Part shown: positions 42,389 through 52,186 of the stretch, piece after piece
Layout of the letters: every line of letters starts with the position of its first letter
Position numbering within the stretch: position 1 is the first letter of the stretch
Assembly: GCF_010672455.1 (NCBI RefSeq)
Contig: NZ_JAAHGO010000013.1
Span: forward strand, 28,938-92,937
DNA: 64,000 bases
From: Okeania sp. SIO2C9
GTDB lineage: Bacteria > Cyanobacteriota > Cyanobacteriia > Cyanobacteriales > Microcoleaceae
Reading direction: 5' to 3'
Notes under the pieces: model-generated
The model's database searches: none
What the model saw: the letters and a program-made list of their open reading frames with translations, nothing else
Told to the model about the DNA's origin: nothing
Program-made: the position numbers and the translations under genes

Positions 42389-43149
42389 AATTTAACCATT
42401 TTCTTCTAATTTAGAAAGTGTGTCTATAGATTATTAATTACGTTTGTTTGTCAAAATTTATATTATTTTGGCAAACTATAATTATTAAGTTAAATCCAAA
42501 GTTAAAAAATGAATAATTAATTATTGATTACTACTTATTCTTAAAGCAGAGAGTATTGAAAAAAAGTATTTTGTTTGTTTATTTATTCAAACTAAGAATA
42601 TGCTTTAAACCTTAATTATTCGGTAGATATTATTAAAGATATGCTAATTTTTTTTTGCGGTATAACTCTGTCAAATAATTTTTATCAAAAATTTTCTTGA
42701 TTGGCCTAATTTTGTTTGATACTATAACTTAAATATAATTACTATAAATAGTATTTTTATTTGAAATGTTAAACAAGAGTTGCTTATTTACTAAGAGTAA
42801 AAAGTCCAGCAAACCATCTTACCGAATAATTAATAATTAATAATTAATAATTAATAATTAAATAATTATGGTTTAAAGCCTCCCCTTTTAAGGGGAAAAA
42901 AGCGGTCGAGAGATGGCGAGGTCTCGGAGCCATATCCAATCGACTCCTGTGAAGAAATAATATCTCCTTATATTCAATTCCGTAACGGTTTTAACCAGAG
43001 GTAATTATCAATTATCCATTATCAATTATCAATTAATGAACTGTGGCCTATTGCCTTTCACCTTTTTCCTAAGCAAGGTGTTTGAAGCAGTTCAAATAAA
43101 ATTACTGCTATATTATATTCATAATTTTTTTGAAGTTAAATTGAGGACT
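42389..43149. other. Spacer with element C and AATAATT repeats
   Basis: AT-rich, no gene. A short element C end (42603-42635, GCTTTAAACCTTAATTATTC) and a full element C (42822-43004). The stretch 43036-43149 is open in frame with the DsbA-like gene but is not needed by it. Confidence 0.5.
42822..43004. mobile_element. Element C, full copy
   Basis: CTTACCGAATAATTAAT, tandem AATAATT, GGTTTAAAGCCTCCCCTTTT-AAGGGG, AAGCGGTCGAGAGATGGCGA, CCATATCCAATCGACTCCTG, ending CAGAGGTAATT. It is collinear with 48018-48164 and 8316-8658. Confidence 0.65.
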
Positions 43150-43935
43150 ATGAGTAATTATTCTACTAGATTTAATCTATATAACTTGAAAGTTTTATAC
43201 TTCATAGCAATATTCAGTATGGTTATTGCTATTAGTGGTTGTACTCCATCAGCTCAATCAACTGGTACTCAAGTAAATTCAGAAGAATTAGAACAGCAAG
43301 TATTACAGATTATTCGTAATAATCCAGAAGCAATTATCGAATCAGTACAAGCTTACCAAAAACAACAGCAAGAACAACAGCAAGCTAGTAATCAGGAAGT
43401 TTTAAAACAGTTTAAAACCAATCCTCAAGCAAAAATTGGTAATTCTCCTACTTTGGGTTCTACCGAACAAAAAATCGTGTTGTTTGAATTTTCAGATTTT
43501 CAATGTCCTTTCTGCTCCAGAGTGCAAGGAAATCTTAAGGAATTTATGGATAAACATCAAGATAGAGTAACTTTAGTATTTAAGCATTTACCTCTAGTAA
43601 GAATTCATCCTCAAGCAATTCCTGCAGCAAAAGCATCTTGGGCAGCTCAACAACAAGGTAAATTTTGGGAGTATCACGATGCTTTATTTGAACAACAAGA
43701 CAAATTAGGTGAAGAGTTATATATAGAAATTGCTAATAATTTGAATTTAGATATAGAGCAGTTTAATAGCGATCGAAAGTCTCAGGAAGCAACTGATTCA
43801 ATTCAACAAGATTTTCAATTAGCTCAAGAAATTGGTGCTTCTGGTACACCTTTCTTTGTGATGAATGGAGAAACTTTTTCTGGTGCAGTAAAAGTATCAG
43901 ATATGGAGAAACTTTTGGCTAAAGTTAGTCAATAA
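43150..43935 (+). CDS. DsbA-family thioredoxin-fold lipoprotein
   Basis: 261 residues from ATG 43150. Residues 13-30 are hydrophobic and end in the lipobox AISG-C31, so a lipoprotein facing the periplasm. Residues 40-95 are a Gln-rich helix; the thioredoxin fold follows with FEFSDFQCPFCSRVQ (C119-P-F-C122) and cis-Pro in GASGTPFFVMNG. Such enzymes oxidise or isomerise disulfides of exported proteins. I chose this ATG over an in-frame one 114 bases upstream because the signal sequence then starts normally and GAGG lies just before. A bidirectional terminator separates it from rpe. Complete. Confidence 0.87.
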   Translation: MSNYSTRFNLYNLKVLYFIAIFSMVIAISGCTPSAQSTGTQVNSEELEQQVLQIIRNNPEAIIESVQAYQKQQQEQQQASNQEVLKQFKTNPQAKIGNSPTLGSTEQKIVLFEFSDFQCPFCSRVQGNLKEFMDKHQDRVTLVFKHLPLVRIHPQAIPAAKASWAAQQQGKFWEYHDALFEQQDKLGEELYIEIANNLNLDIEQFNSDRKSQEATDSIQQDFQLAQEIGASGTPFFVMNGETFSGAVKVSDMEKLLAKVSQ

Positions 43936-44084
43936 ATTTAACTTTTGAAAAGATTAACATATACCAATTCTCATACTTGTGATGTACACAATTCTGGGTT
44001 TGAGGCAAAAGGCAACAGGGAAATACGAAGAAAAAAGATAACTGTACCTCACTCTTCTTGGGAAATGCTATATGGATGGCTTGA

Positions 44085-44150
44085 AGAAGGAAGAAGGAAG
44101 AAGGAAGAAGGAAGAAGGAAGAAGGAAGAAGGAAGAAGGAAGGAGGGAAA
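44085..44150. repeat. GGAAGAA tandem repeats
   Basis: About eight GAAGGAA-type heptamers in a row. The same unit forms the core of several elements and tracts elsewhere (38-153, 39120-39450). Confidence 0.8.
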
Positions 44151-44172
44151 GTTGGATAGCCATAGCTAAAAG

Positions 44173-44206
44173 AATTAAAAATGGATTGTAAAACCCATTT
44201 TTAATT
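44173..44206. terminator. Bidirectional terminator between the DsbA-like gene and rpe
   Basis: AATTAAAAATGG and CCATTTTTAATT form a perfect 12-base-pair stem with a 10-base loop; T-rich sequence follows on both strands. It lies between two convergent genes. Confidence 0.75.
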
Positions 44207-44240
44207 TTAATAATTTTTTATTAAACTGTATTTTTTGTTA

Positions 44241-44951
44241 TTAAACAGTAGCTAACTCAGGTTCAGGAACAGAACGCTTACTATTACGAATACCATTAAT
44301 TGCTTCTGCATAATCATTAGCTTTAAACACGGCAGAACCTGCAACAATAGCATTAGCACCAGCTTCTAACACCTGCCAAGTATTATTGGTCTTAAGACCA
44401 CCATCTACTTCAATCCAAGGATCGAGTCCTCGTTCATCACACATTTGACGAAGCTTGCGAATCTTAGATACTACTCCAGGAATAAAACTCTGGCCTCCAA
44501 AACCAGGGTTAACACTCATAATTAATACCAAGTCACACAAATCTAAAGTATATTCAATTAATTCTAGTGGTGTAGAAGGATTTAGAACTACACCAGCTTG
44601 CTTACCCAACTCTTTAATTTGGCCTAGAGTTCGGTGTAAATGGGGTGAAGCATTATGTTCAGCATGAACAGATATAATATCTGCACCTGCCTTAGCAAAA
44701 TCTTCAACATATTTCTCTGGCTCCACAATCATTAAGTGGACATCAAGAGGTTTTTGAGTGACAGGACGAAGTGCTTGGACAATTAATGGACCGATAGTAA
44801 TGTTGGGTACAAAACGGCCATCCATAACATCAACGTGAATCCAGTCAGCACCAGCTTGGTCTACAGCTCGTACTTCATCTCCAAGACGGCTAAAATCTGC
44901 TGATAGTATAGATGGGGCAATAACAATAGGTTTTTTCTGCATAGTGGTCAT
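44241..44951 (-). CDS. rpe: Ribulose-phosphate 3-epimerase
   Basis: 236 residues. It interconverts ribulose-5-phosphate and xylulose-5-phosphate in the Calvin and oxidative pentose phosphate pathways. TIM-barrel motifs: [24 protein letters not shown] (H39, D41 as metal/catalytic ligands), [18 protein letters not shown] and EVDGGL (second catalytic Asp), GSAVF phosphate loop. AGGAGAA stands 12 bases upstream; a start at Met4 is possible. Single transcription unit, converging on the DsbA-like gene. Complete. Confidence 0.96.
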   Translation of the reverse strand: MTTMQKKPIVIAPSILSADFSRLGDEVRAVDQAGADWIHVDVMDGRFVPNITIGPLIVQALRPVTQKPLDVHLMIVEPEKYVEDFAKAGADIISVHAEHNASPHLHRTLGQIKELGKQAGVVLNPSTPLELIEYTLDLCDLVLIMSVNPGFGGQSFIPGVVSKIRKLRQMCDERGLDPWIEVDGGLKTNNTWQVLEAGANAIVAGSAVFKANDYAEAINGIRNSKRSVPEPELATV

Positions 44952-45354
44952 AAGAGTGAATGTTCTCCTACTATTCTCTGTTGCGTAAATTTTAACACTA
45001 ATTTAATAATTTATTGTCAGAATATATATGTAGCATTGAAATTTGAGATATAAATAAAAAATTAAATGTTTGAGGAAACAGGGGAAAGTCAAATATTTGA
45101 CAGGGTTTTTAGGAGGAGAAAAAATTAATAACTTACAAAATACTTACCAAGAAAGTCAGTAACATGGTGAGTAGAGAAATCTGTTTTAGGAAAATCTAAT
45201 CAAGATATATCATTCCGGTCAGAATAATCATAAAAATCTCCAAAAAATTTACCAGGATCAGGTAAAAATCCTGGCATTGATACTGAATTTTTTATTAGTT
45301 TATTAGAAGAAAAATTAACTTTTGAATAATAAGATATGACTTTTATTTGTGGAA
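44952..45354. other. AT-rich spacer upstream of rpe
   Basis: No gene. CCAGGATCAGGTAAAAATCCTGG (45253-45275) is a hairpin; otherwise AT-rich with no recognisable element. The rpe promoter should lie in the first 150 bases. Confidence 0.5.
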
Positions 45355-45677
45355 TCACAAAAAATCAGTTATTTTACCACCTTTTTGACAAACATAAATT
45401 TTTAAATTATTTTGATATATATACGCAGTAAACATCGGTAATTTGCTAGTTACCATGATTGTAAATGTATATTTTTCATCCTCAAGTACATACTCAAAAT
45501 TTATATCAAACTTCCATATATCGCCTCTAATTTTTTTTTATAATCTAGAATGAATCTCTTAATTTATTCTATAGAAGCATTATTTTTTATATCAAAAATA
45601 AACTTGTTTAAGTCAATTATTTCATTGATTAAATGTGGTATATATTTTAGATTCTCAGCTTTAATTAAATGCATCAT
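45355..45677 (-). pseudogene. Decayed small gene of unknown family
   Basis: GAGGTG then ATGATG (45675-45677) opens HLIKAENLKYIPHLINEIID...IKNNASIE, stop (TAA), then IKRFILDY, a frame change at a run of nine A, then GDIWKFDINFEYVLEDEKYT and MVTSKLPMFTAYIYQNNLKI, KGGKITDFL-stop. Together about 106 codons with protein-like composition. I do not recognise the family. The A-run shift could be a sequencing error, but the TAA is separate. Confidence 0.45.
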
Positions 45678-45882
45678 CACCTCTATATATTTTTTCAGTT
45701 GTTAATTTAAGGTAATTAGACGAAGAAACAAAAATGGGATATACTTATTCTAATTCAAATATTCTTATTGTTATTATAGTGACTTTGATTTTCTGTACCC
45801 TCAAAAAAAAGAGATTACCAGAATCTGACAGATTTAAGTTATATAAATACCAACAAAAACTGAACTTTTGCTAATAACCAAA

Positions 45883-46254
45883 ATGAAAAATACTCAGCAA
45901 CTAGAAAACTCTAACATTAACCGCCTACAACTATATTTATTAGTCACTCCAGTATTAGGTTTCTTCATGGCAATGTGGATTCTGTATCGTCAACACCGTA
46001 GTCCACAACATAGAGCAGTCAGCAAATTAGTTATTACTTTAACCATGATGTGGATCTTGGGCAATATTTTATTACAACCAGGGACTGAAATTGGGGAATC
46101 TGGGACTATCACACTGTTATTAATTAATAGTCTGCTAACTACTAGCTACTTCATAATAAGTTTAGGGCTAATGGTTCGTATTTGGAAAAGACAACCATTA
46201 TGGCTACCAGGAATTAGCCGGATAGCAGAAAAAGTGGTAGGTAAACATTTATGA
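45883..46254 (+). CDS. Small membrane protein, conserved in position with LCP gene
   Basis: 123 residues from ATG 45883. Three hydrophobic segments (about 15-35 LYLLVTPVLGFFMAMWILY; 51-65 LVITLTMMWILGNIL; 79-103 ITLLLINSLLTTSYFIIS) with a basic C-terminus KRQPLWLPGISRIAEKVVG. Family not identified. It lies 86 bases before the LCP gene in the same orientation and could be cotranscribed, suggesting a cell-envelope role. No clear Shine-Dalgarno. Confidence 0.7.
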   Translation: MKNTQQLENSNINRLQLYLLVTPVLGFFMAMWILYRQHRSPQHRAVSKLVITLTMMWILGNILLQPGTEIGESGTITLLLINSLLTTSYFIISLGLMVRIWKRQPLWLPGISRIAEKVVGKHL

Positions 46255-46340
46255 TAGTCGAAGATTCTATTAAACTATTGAAAATTCTAATTTTCAGTAA
46301 AATTTTTCTGACAATAAAACCTTATTTTAATATTTAGTGT

Positions 46341-47771
46341 GTGAGGAAGCCAGTGCCCGCTAATAAATTTTTACATTCAACCTCTAGAAAACATTCAACA
46401 ACAGAAAATCTACAGAGACAACCTACCCAATTTAGTCCAGGACATTGGTTTGGTTTAGGTCTAGGTTTAGCCGGAGTGGCAATGATATCTGCAACAGCAG
46501 GCGCTCTCTTAGCCGTATCTCTTTCCAGCACTCCACTAATGCAACAAAAGCTCTCTCCAGAAGAAGCAGCAGTATTTTCTCAACAAGACCTGGCCAAAAG
46601 TAATATGAGATTGCCAGAGTTAACCCGACCTGTAAATATATTATTATTGGGAATTAAAGTATTAACGTCAGATTTAGAAGAATATCCCCATTATAGTAAT
46701 GATGTAGGATATCACGCTTTAGTTAATTCTTTTAAAGGATTATCTGATACGATGCTTCTAGTAAGGTTCGACCCGAAAAATCAGAAGTTAACTTTGCTTT
46801 CTATTCCTAGAGATACTCGTACCTATGTAGAAGACCGAGGCTTAACCAAGATTAATGCTGCGAACTATTACGGAGGACCTGCTAAAAGTGCCAAAGCTGT
46901 GAGTGAACTTCTTGGTGGGGTAGGAATTGACCGTTATATTCGAGTCAATGTACAAGGAGTAGAAAAATTAATAGATGCTCTTGGGGGTGTTACAGTTAAT
47001 GTGCCCAAAGATATGAAATATCAAGATGATAGTCAACATTTGTATATTAATCTCAAAGCTGGCAACCAACATCTCGATGGCGATCAAGTTTTACAATTTT
47101 TGAGATTTCGCTACGATAATTTAGGAGACATTGGGCGAGTGCAACGCCAACAACTTCTGATGCGAGCATTTATGGAACAGTCGGTTAACGTGAAAACTTT
47201 ATCACGACTACCAAAAATTCTTTCAGTAATTCAGTCTCATATTGATACAAATTTGAGTGTTGAAGAATTAGTAGCTTTGATGAATTTTGCTGCTAAAACT
47301 GACCGCTCTAATGTGCAGATGTTGATGGTACCTGGTGAGTTTAGCAACCCTAGACAGTATAATGCTAGTTACTGGTTGCCCGATCTGATAACTCTAGATA
47401 CGATGATTGCTAAACACTTTGATTTTGGTTATGACCGCGAACAATTAGAAAATTCTGAGTCTTCTTATGTTAGAGTAGCAATTCAAGATAGTACAGATGA
47501 TTGGGAGTCTGTTGATGAATTAGTAAATTCCCTAAATGATGCTGGTTATTGGAATGTCAAAGTGGCTAAACCTTGGAATTCACCTTTGGAAGTGACTCGA
47601 ATTATTGCTCAGAAAGGAGATATGCAAGCTGCGCAGGAAGTTCAAAAGTCTCTAGGTTTTGGAGAAGTTTTTGTAGAAAGTACGGGATATTTAAGGTCAG
47701 ATGTGACTATTCAGTTAGGAAAAGATTGGTTATCAATTCAGGATGAGTCTAAAAATTCACGAGATTGGTAG
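46341..47771 (+). CDS. LytR-CpsA-Psr (LCP) family protein
   Basis: 476 residues, start GTG. A single membrane anchor (about 35-65, HWFGLGLGLAGVAMISATAGALLAVSL) with the rest in the periplasm. The LCP domain (about 100-300) shows LSDTMLLVRFDPKNQKLTLLSIPRDTR, with the Asp and Arg residues that bind the polyprenyl-phosphate substrate, LTKINAANYYGG, and QVLQFLRFRYDNLGDIGRVQRQQ. A C-terminal LytR_C domain (385-470) follows. LCP enzymes transfer lipid-linked glycopolymers to peptidoglycan. Likely an operon with the small membrane protein upstream. Complete. Confidence 0.92.
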   Translation: MRKPVPANKFLHSTSRKHSTTENLQRQPTQFSPGHWFGLGLGLAGVAMISATAGALLAVSLSSTPLMQQKLSPEEAAVFSQQDLAKSNMRLPELTRPVNILLLGIKVLTSDLEEYPHYSNDVGYHALVNSFKGLSDTMLLVRFDPKNQKLTLLSIPRDTRTYVEDRGLTKINAANYYGGPAKSAKAVSELLGGVGIDRYIRVNVQGVEKLIDALGGVTVNVPKDMKYQDDSQHLYINLKAGNQHLDGDQVLQFLRFRYDNLGDIGRVQRQQLLMRAFMEQSVNVKTLSRLPKILSVIQSHIDTNLSVEELVALMNFAAKTDRSNVQMLMVPGEFSNPRQYNASYWLPDLITLDTMIAKHFDFGYDREQLENSESSYVRVAIQDSTDDWESVDELVNSLNDAGYWNVKVAKPWNSPLEVTRIIAQKGDMQAAQEVQKSLGFGEVFVESTGYLRSDVTIQLGKDWLSIQDESKNSRDW

Positions 47772-48017
47772 TACAAAAGTCAAATTTTGCAGTTAGGGCG
47801 CTATACTTGCAGAAATTTTCTATTTGATGAGGTACATCTTGGCAGTAGAGAACACAGGAACTAGAAGTAGGGAGTAGCTGTACCTTACCATCTTAAAAAG
47901 TGCTGTAATATTATGCCTAAATCTAGAGAGACATTCCCCTGGAATGTTTTTACCCTAAAAAATTTTCTAGGTTTTGTTAATTTTGATGAGAATTTAACTA
48001 GCTATCAGCTTTTCCTT

Positions 48018-48164
48018 ACCGAAAAATTGTGGGTATGCGCCTCCCCTTTTAAGGGGATAATAAGCGGTCGAGGGATGGCGAGGTCTCCTCGCCATATCCA
48101 ATCACTCCTGTGAAGAAAAATTTTCATGAATTTGTCAATCCTCTTCAATTCATGGAGAGGTAAT
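48018..48164. mobile_element. Element C, full copy
   Basis: CCTTACCGAAAAATTGTGG, CCTCCCCTTTTAAGGGGATA, AAGCGGTCGAGGGATGGCGA, GGTCTCCTCGCCATATCC, ending GGAGAGGTAATT. It is collinear with 42822-43004. GGCGAGGTCTCCTCGCC is an internal palindrome. Confidence 0.65.
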
Positions 48165-48386
48165 TATTCATTATTCATTATTCATTATTAATTGTTGAAG
48201 GAATGCTTCGCAAACAGCATTTAGCTGGAGTGCTAAAAAAAATCAAGGGTTTAAAGCCCCCTCTATATTTGAAAAAGCGCGTGGTGCGACTTTTATGGGG
48301 GTTTTAATCTCCCATTATACACCTTGAGAAGCTGATCGCTGATAGCTGAGTGCTGAGTGCTACTTCAAAAAAATATTAATGAAAGT

Positions 48387-48420
48387 TATAGAACCCCTAA
48401 GCGTATCTTTTATTGAAATA
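48387..48420. repeat. Solo left end of the IS5-family element
   Basis: TATAGAACCCCTAAGCGTAT then CTTTT, identical to the left end at 48566. No matching right end nearby, so it is the remnant of an older insertion or a partial duplication. Confidence 0.65.
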
Positions 48421-48565
48421 CAAAGGCTTCAGGAAAGCAGTTTTAAGGAGCCTAACAACTATAAGGGTTCAGGAAACCGAAAAATTATGAAAAATGACTG
48501 CCAGAATCATAAAACCCAGATGGGTATTGAACTTGTAACTTCTTAAATAGATACCAAATGGCTTC

Positions 48566-49523
48566 TATAGAACCCCTAAGCGTATCTTTTGAGGGAAAGG
48601 TTATACTAAGTCGCGATCGCCAACTAGCAGAGAAAATGCCGTATTCCAGCAGTTTAACAGACAAAGAATGGGTTCTAATCGAACCACTACTACCTAAGAA
48701 GAAGAAGACTTGTCCAACATGCAGGGAGCAACAGAGAAATCTTAGATGGTATCTTGTATCAACTAAAAAATGGTTGTAACTGGTGTGATCTACCCAAAGA
48801 TTTACCACCCTATTCAACTGTATTTTGGCACTACAAGCAGTGGCGAACATCAGGGGTGACCCTTGAAGATTAGAGATGTATTGCATTCTCAAGTACGCTG
48901 CTCAGGTAAAAAAAAAGCCAGATGGACAACTTTAATCATCATTGATTCACAGGCAGTAAAAAATACCTGTAATGCTAGTATCAAGTCCAAGGGATTCTGT
49001 TTTTACAAGGCTACCAACGGAATTAAAAGACATCTAGCAGTTGATAGTCTAGGTTTTCCTTTTTTTACTCATTGCAGCAAAGCCAATGTGTCTGACGATC
49101 AGGGATTAATAGAAATGTTGTCAGATAACATTGATTACTTGAAGTCCAAACCAGTTAACATTCCTAAAATTACTATCTTACTTGACAATGGATATCATCC
49201 AGAAAAAATAACACAGGAGTTAAAGAAAATTTATCCAGCAATTATGACCAAGATTCGGTTTAAACTATCACCAAAACCTTCACAGGTGGAGAAAAAACAG
49301 CGAGGAAAAACAGGATTTGTTCCCGTCAAGGCCAGGTGGGTCATCGAAAGAACCAACTCTTGGATGGAAAGGTGTAAAAGCTTGACTAAAAATTTGATGC
49401 GAACTCTGGAAAATGCCACAGCCAAGATTAATATGCCGTTTTATTCGACTGATGCTTAAGAGGTTGGCGATCGCGACTTAGTATAATCTTTTTAGGAAAA
49501 GATACCATTCAGGGGTTCTATAA
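48566..49523 (+). mobile_element. IS5-family insertion sequence (degenerate)
   Basis: Left end TATAGAACCCCTAAGCGTAT, right end ATACCATTCAGGGGTTCTATA: inverted ends of about 11 perfect bases with further matches (AAAAGATAC). About 958 bases with a broken transposase. The left end is identical to the right end of the MITE at 25196-25431. Confidence 0.8.
48636..49459 (+). pseudogene. IS5-family DDE transposase, two frameshifts
   Basis: Frame 1: MPYSSSLTDKEWVLIEPLLP, the usual IS5-group start. Around 48740 it moves to another frame, DGILYQLKNGCNWCDLPKDL then PPYSTVFWHYKQWR. Around 48867 it moves again to IRDVLHSQVRCS...LIIIDSQAVKNT, ILLDNGYHPE and WVIERTNSWMERCKSL, which carry the DDE triad (D, D, E). 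Some IS5 groups use one programmed frameshift, but two shifts in the same direction and a TAG at the second suggest decay. Ends in a poorly related STDA tail. Confidence 0.75.
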
Positions 49524-49688
49524 ACAAGTCTCCGCGATTATAGAAAATGAGATCTATTTTTCGCAGCTTATACTGTGAAAAACTACCCTATAAGTCCTAA
49601 TACTATACCTTAATTCAGTAAAATTCTATTCTGAAAAGATTGGTAGTTTTTATCAAAAAAAAGTTTTTTAACATAAACAAATATCTAG

Positions 49689-49907
49689 TTATTGGATTAA
49701 AAAATTTTTACGAATAGAAAGTAAAATTAGTATACAAGCAACCTTCAATAACCAAGGAATAACGTTAAAAAACCATATTAATCCAATGAATCCTATACAG
49801 GGAGCGAGCAAGCGAGGAATCCCATCCAGAGTTTTGACATCAGAATTGACACTGACAAAAATAGCCAGACAAGAAATACATAAGGGAATTATATAGTTCA
49901 GATTCAT
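49689..49907 (-). CDS. Small hydrophobic protein, two or three membrane segments
   Basis: 72 residues from ATG 49907 (an in-frame ATG at 49982 would add 25). MNLNYIIPLCISCLAIFVSV, RLLAPCIGFIGLIWFFNVIP and LLKVACILILLSI are membrane-spanning. Composition fits a real membrane peptide, but neither start has a clear Shine-Dalgarno. No family recognised. Confidence 0.5.
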   Translation of the reverse strand: MNLNYIIPLCISCLAIFVSVNSDVKTLDGIPRLLAPCIGFIGLIWFFNVIPWLLKVACILILLSIRKNFLIQ

Positions 49908-49982
49908 TGTATTTATGAGTGATTTATAAATTAATGAGCGATCTAGATAAACAGTATAGCTAAAGATCGAATAAGTTCCCAT

Positions 49983-50402
49983 CTTAGATCTGATTTATAA
50001 AGTAAATATTAAAAGGATAAATAAGGCTTCATTGACTTTCAATCTGAGGTATAATTTGACCTTGGGATTGCACACAAAACAGAATTAGTGCAAAAATAAA
50101 AATATATAATAGTTGCAATTACCATATTTTATTTGCAATTTGCTACTTGAGAATAACAGTGAAATCACTGAAAAATCACTGATAAGTTTTCTGCCCTCAG
50201 TGGAAGCACGGAAACCTTCAAACTATCAAAGTTTTTAGGTGAAATTTGAGTTCATCAACTAAAAAAGTAAAAGCAGAAACTTGTTAATTTTATTCATCAT
50301 TAAACGAATAAATTCCTGAAATAATTCAGGAATATTGGCATTTGCAGAAACTAAAGTAGTTAATTTCAATTATTCAAGGTAAGTTACTAAAAGTTTTTAA
50401 CC
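49983..50402. other. Spacer upstream of the molybdopterin oxidoreductase
   Basis: AT-rich, no repeat element found. CACTGAAAAATCACTG near 50165 is a short direct repeat and ATTCCTGAAATAATTCAGGAATA (50310-50332) is an inverted repeat of about 10 bases per arm that could be an operator or a terminator for an upstream transcript. Confidence 0.45.
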
Positions 50403-51005
50403 ATGTTAGGTAAATTTTTCCACAAACCAGAAGCAGAAAATAGCGATCGCGTTCCTCCCGGTCAATACTTGGCTAAAGGCTTTCCCGTACTGACTTATGG
50501 CGAAATTCCTAATATCAGTACAGATACATGGGAATTGAAAGTATGGGGTTTGGCTAAACCATTAACCTTGACTTGGTCAGATTTAATGGCCATGCCACAA
50601 AACCACTTCACAGCAGATTTTCATTGTGTGACTCGCTGGTCAAAACTAGATGTTCAGTGGACAGGGGTAAAAGTTACAGATTTGATGGACCATGTAGAAG
50701 TCGATCCTAAAGCTGTCCATATTATGGAACATTGTTATGGAGGCTACACTACTAATATTTCTGTGACTGATTTTCTCACAGAAGAAAATTTCTTTGCCCA
50801 CACTTTATTTGGTGAGCCATTACCAGCAGATCATGGTGGCCCTGTGCGATTAGTAGTTCCTCACCTCTATGCTTGGAAAAGTGCCAAATGGATTAATGGA
50901 TTAGAATTCCTCAAAGATGAAGAGTTAGGTTTCTGGGAGAAGAATGGTTATCACATAAGAGGTGAACCTTGGGCAGAAGAGCGTTATAGTAGCTCTGGTT
51001 TTTAA
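50403..51005 (+). CDS. Sulfite oxidase-like molybdopterin-dependent oxidoreductase
   Basis: 200 residues, a single Mo-binding domain of the sulfite oxidase superfamily. FHCVTRWSKLDVQWTGV holds C75, the conserved molybdenum-ligating cysteine; GGYTTNISVTDFL, PLPADHGGPVRLVVPHLYAWKSAKWI and the tail GYHIRGEPWAEERY are typical of this short cytoplasmic subfamily. No twin-arginine signal (unlike MsrP/YedY) and no heme or dimerisation domain. The substrate is unknown. The AT-rich leader has no strong Shine-Dalgarno (AAGTTACTAAAAG is distant). Complete. Confidence 0.9.
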   Translation: MLGKFFHKPEAENSDRVPPGQYLAKGFPVLTYGEIPNISTDTWELKVWGLAKPLTLTWSDLMAMPQNHFTADFHCVTRWSKLDVQWTGVKVTDLMDHVEVDPKAVHIMEHCYGGYTTNISVTDFLTEENFFAHTLFGEPLPADHGGPVRLVVPHLYAWKSAKWINGLEFLKDEELGFWEKNGYHIRGEPWAEERYSSSGF

Positions 51006-51510
51006 GTATATTTTTTGGCGAAGAGTTGTCTAGTTTTTAGATAGTAAAGTTAACCTTGGTATTACTAGCTAATAATTATCAAAAATCTCCGATGCGCCTA
51101 TGTTAATTACTTAATAATTGAAGTTTCACCTAACAAAAACATTCTTTTTTCACCCTTGGTATTATATCATGTCCGCTTAGTAGCACAATCAAAAAAATTT
51201 CTCCTGCCCGATTTTTCTTTAGATTCTTTTCCTCCTCTGCTCCCTGTTTACTTATTTATAAGTATTCAACCGGATATGATATTACTATATTGGGAACAAG
51301 TTATTTTAGAATTTCAAGGCAGAAGGAAGAAGAAATCAAGAAAGAATAAAAAAACCGAAACAATGATAATAGGTAGCTTCTAGGATTGGAGATATCTCCT
51401 TAATCTAAATTTAAAATTTATTTTTTATAATATTCATACATAATAATTGGTATAATATTTTCTTAGATATTTATAAACACTAACTAGATTACATAGACAA
51501 CGCATTAAAG
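51006..51510. other. Spacer with a MITE
   Basis: The ATATCATGTCCG MITE (51164-51282) and AT-rich sequence leading to the oxygenase pair. No gene. Confidence 0.55.
51164..51282. mobile_element. MITE, ATATCATGTCCG family
   Basis: ATATCATGTCCG left, CCGGATATGATAT right, arm TTATTTATAAGTATTCAACC. At 119 bases it is one of the shortest copies and lacks CTCCTGA heptamers, so the core is not essential to the family. Confidence 0.8.
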
Positions 51511-52143
51511 ATGTTTTGGATGTATCCTGAGAAAAAATATAATCAAACTCCATTCACTTATTACGATGGTAGTCAGCCAAGTCATTTTTGTCAAAAAGGT
51601 GAAAATTGGGGAGCTTTTACAACACAAGAGTGTGACTTGATTATCTCATTTTCACAAAATTTATTCAAGGATAAAAGTCATAGGTTTGAAGGTCTTCACC
51701 AGAACTATCGTCAAGCTAATGCTTGGGAAATATCTCAAACAAAAGAAACAAATTGGCTTTGGCAACGATTAATTAATAATCTTATAACTGCAAATAATCG
51801 TTGGTGGAACTATGATATTGTGGGAATTATAGAGCCTTTACAGCTCCTCTGTTATGACAGCACAAATAATTCTAATCAGATTAAAGATAATTGTGATTTA
51901 CATATAGATAATGAATATCCTTTTTCTTGTAGGAAGATGTCTTTTTCTGTAGAATTATCTGATCCCAAGACTTATGAGGGCGCAAAACTAAATTTGTATC
52001 TACAAGAAAATCCCCAAATATTACCTAGAAATAAAGGAACAATGATTATGTTTCCTTCATTTATTTTGCATGAAGTAACGCCTATTTTTGAAGGTAAAAG
52101 ATGGGAACTTATTGGTTGGATTAGTGGTCCTCAATTCCGATAA
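51511..52143 (+). CDS. 2OG-Fe(II) dioxygenase-like protein, first of a tandem pair
   Basis: 210 residues. A prolyl-hydroxylase-like double-stranded beta-helix: iron ligands H131 and D133 (HID in CDLHIDNEYPFSC) and H187 (FPSFILHEVTPI), with R197 ten residues later for 2-oxoglutarate. SFSVELSDPKTYEGAKLNLY and GTMIMFPSFILHEV match PKHD/YbiX-type enzymes, which hydroxylate protein or peptide side chains. The N-terminal half (CQKGENWGAFTTQECDLIISFS) resembles the usual helix before the jelly roll. The gene lies 43 bases before its paralog in the same direction. No peptide-product genes are adjacent. Substrate unknown. Confidence 0.8.
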   Translation: MFWMYPEKKYNQTPFTYYDGSQPSHFCQKGENWGAFTTQECDLIISFSQNLFKDKSHRFEGLHQNYRQANAWEISQTKETNWLWQRLINNLITANNRWWNYDIVGIIEPLQLLCYDSTNNSNQIKDNCDLHIDNEYPFSCRKMSFSVELSDPKTYEGAKLNLYLQENPQILPRNKGTMIMFPSFILHEVTPIFEGKRWELIGWISGPQFR

Positions 52144-52186
52144 TTTGCAAAAATAAATAGTTTTCATAAATTAGGATTGAGAAAAT

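Larger units (their letters stand above)
47772..48565. other. Spacer with element C, repeat F and a stray IS end
   Basis: Element C 48018-48164; a short dispersed repeat GGAATGCTTCGCAAACAGCA (48202-48221); repeat F in inverse orientation (about 48297-48362); and a solitary left IS end TATAGAACCCCTAAGCGTAT at 48387, 179 bases before the identical end of the IS. No gene. Confidence 0.55.

Noticed and set aside
43036-43149. 38-codon N-terminal extension of the DsbA-like lipoprotein
   Set aside because: The lipobox lies at the normal distance from the downstream ATG at 43150; the extension would bury the signal peptide.
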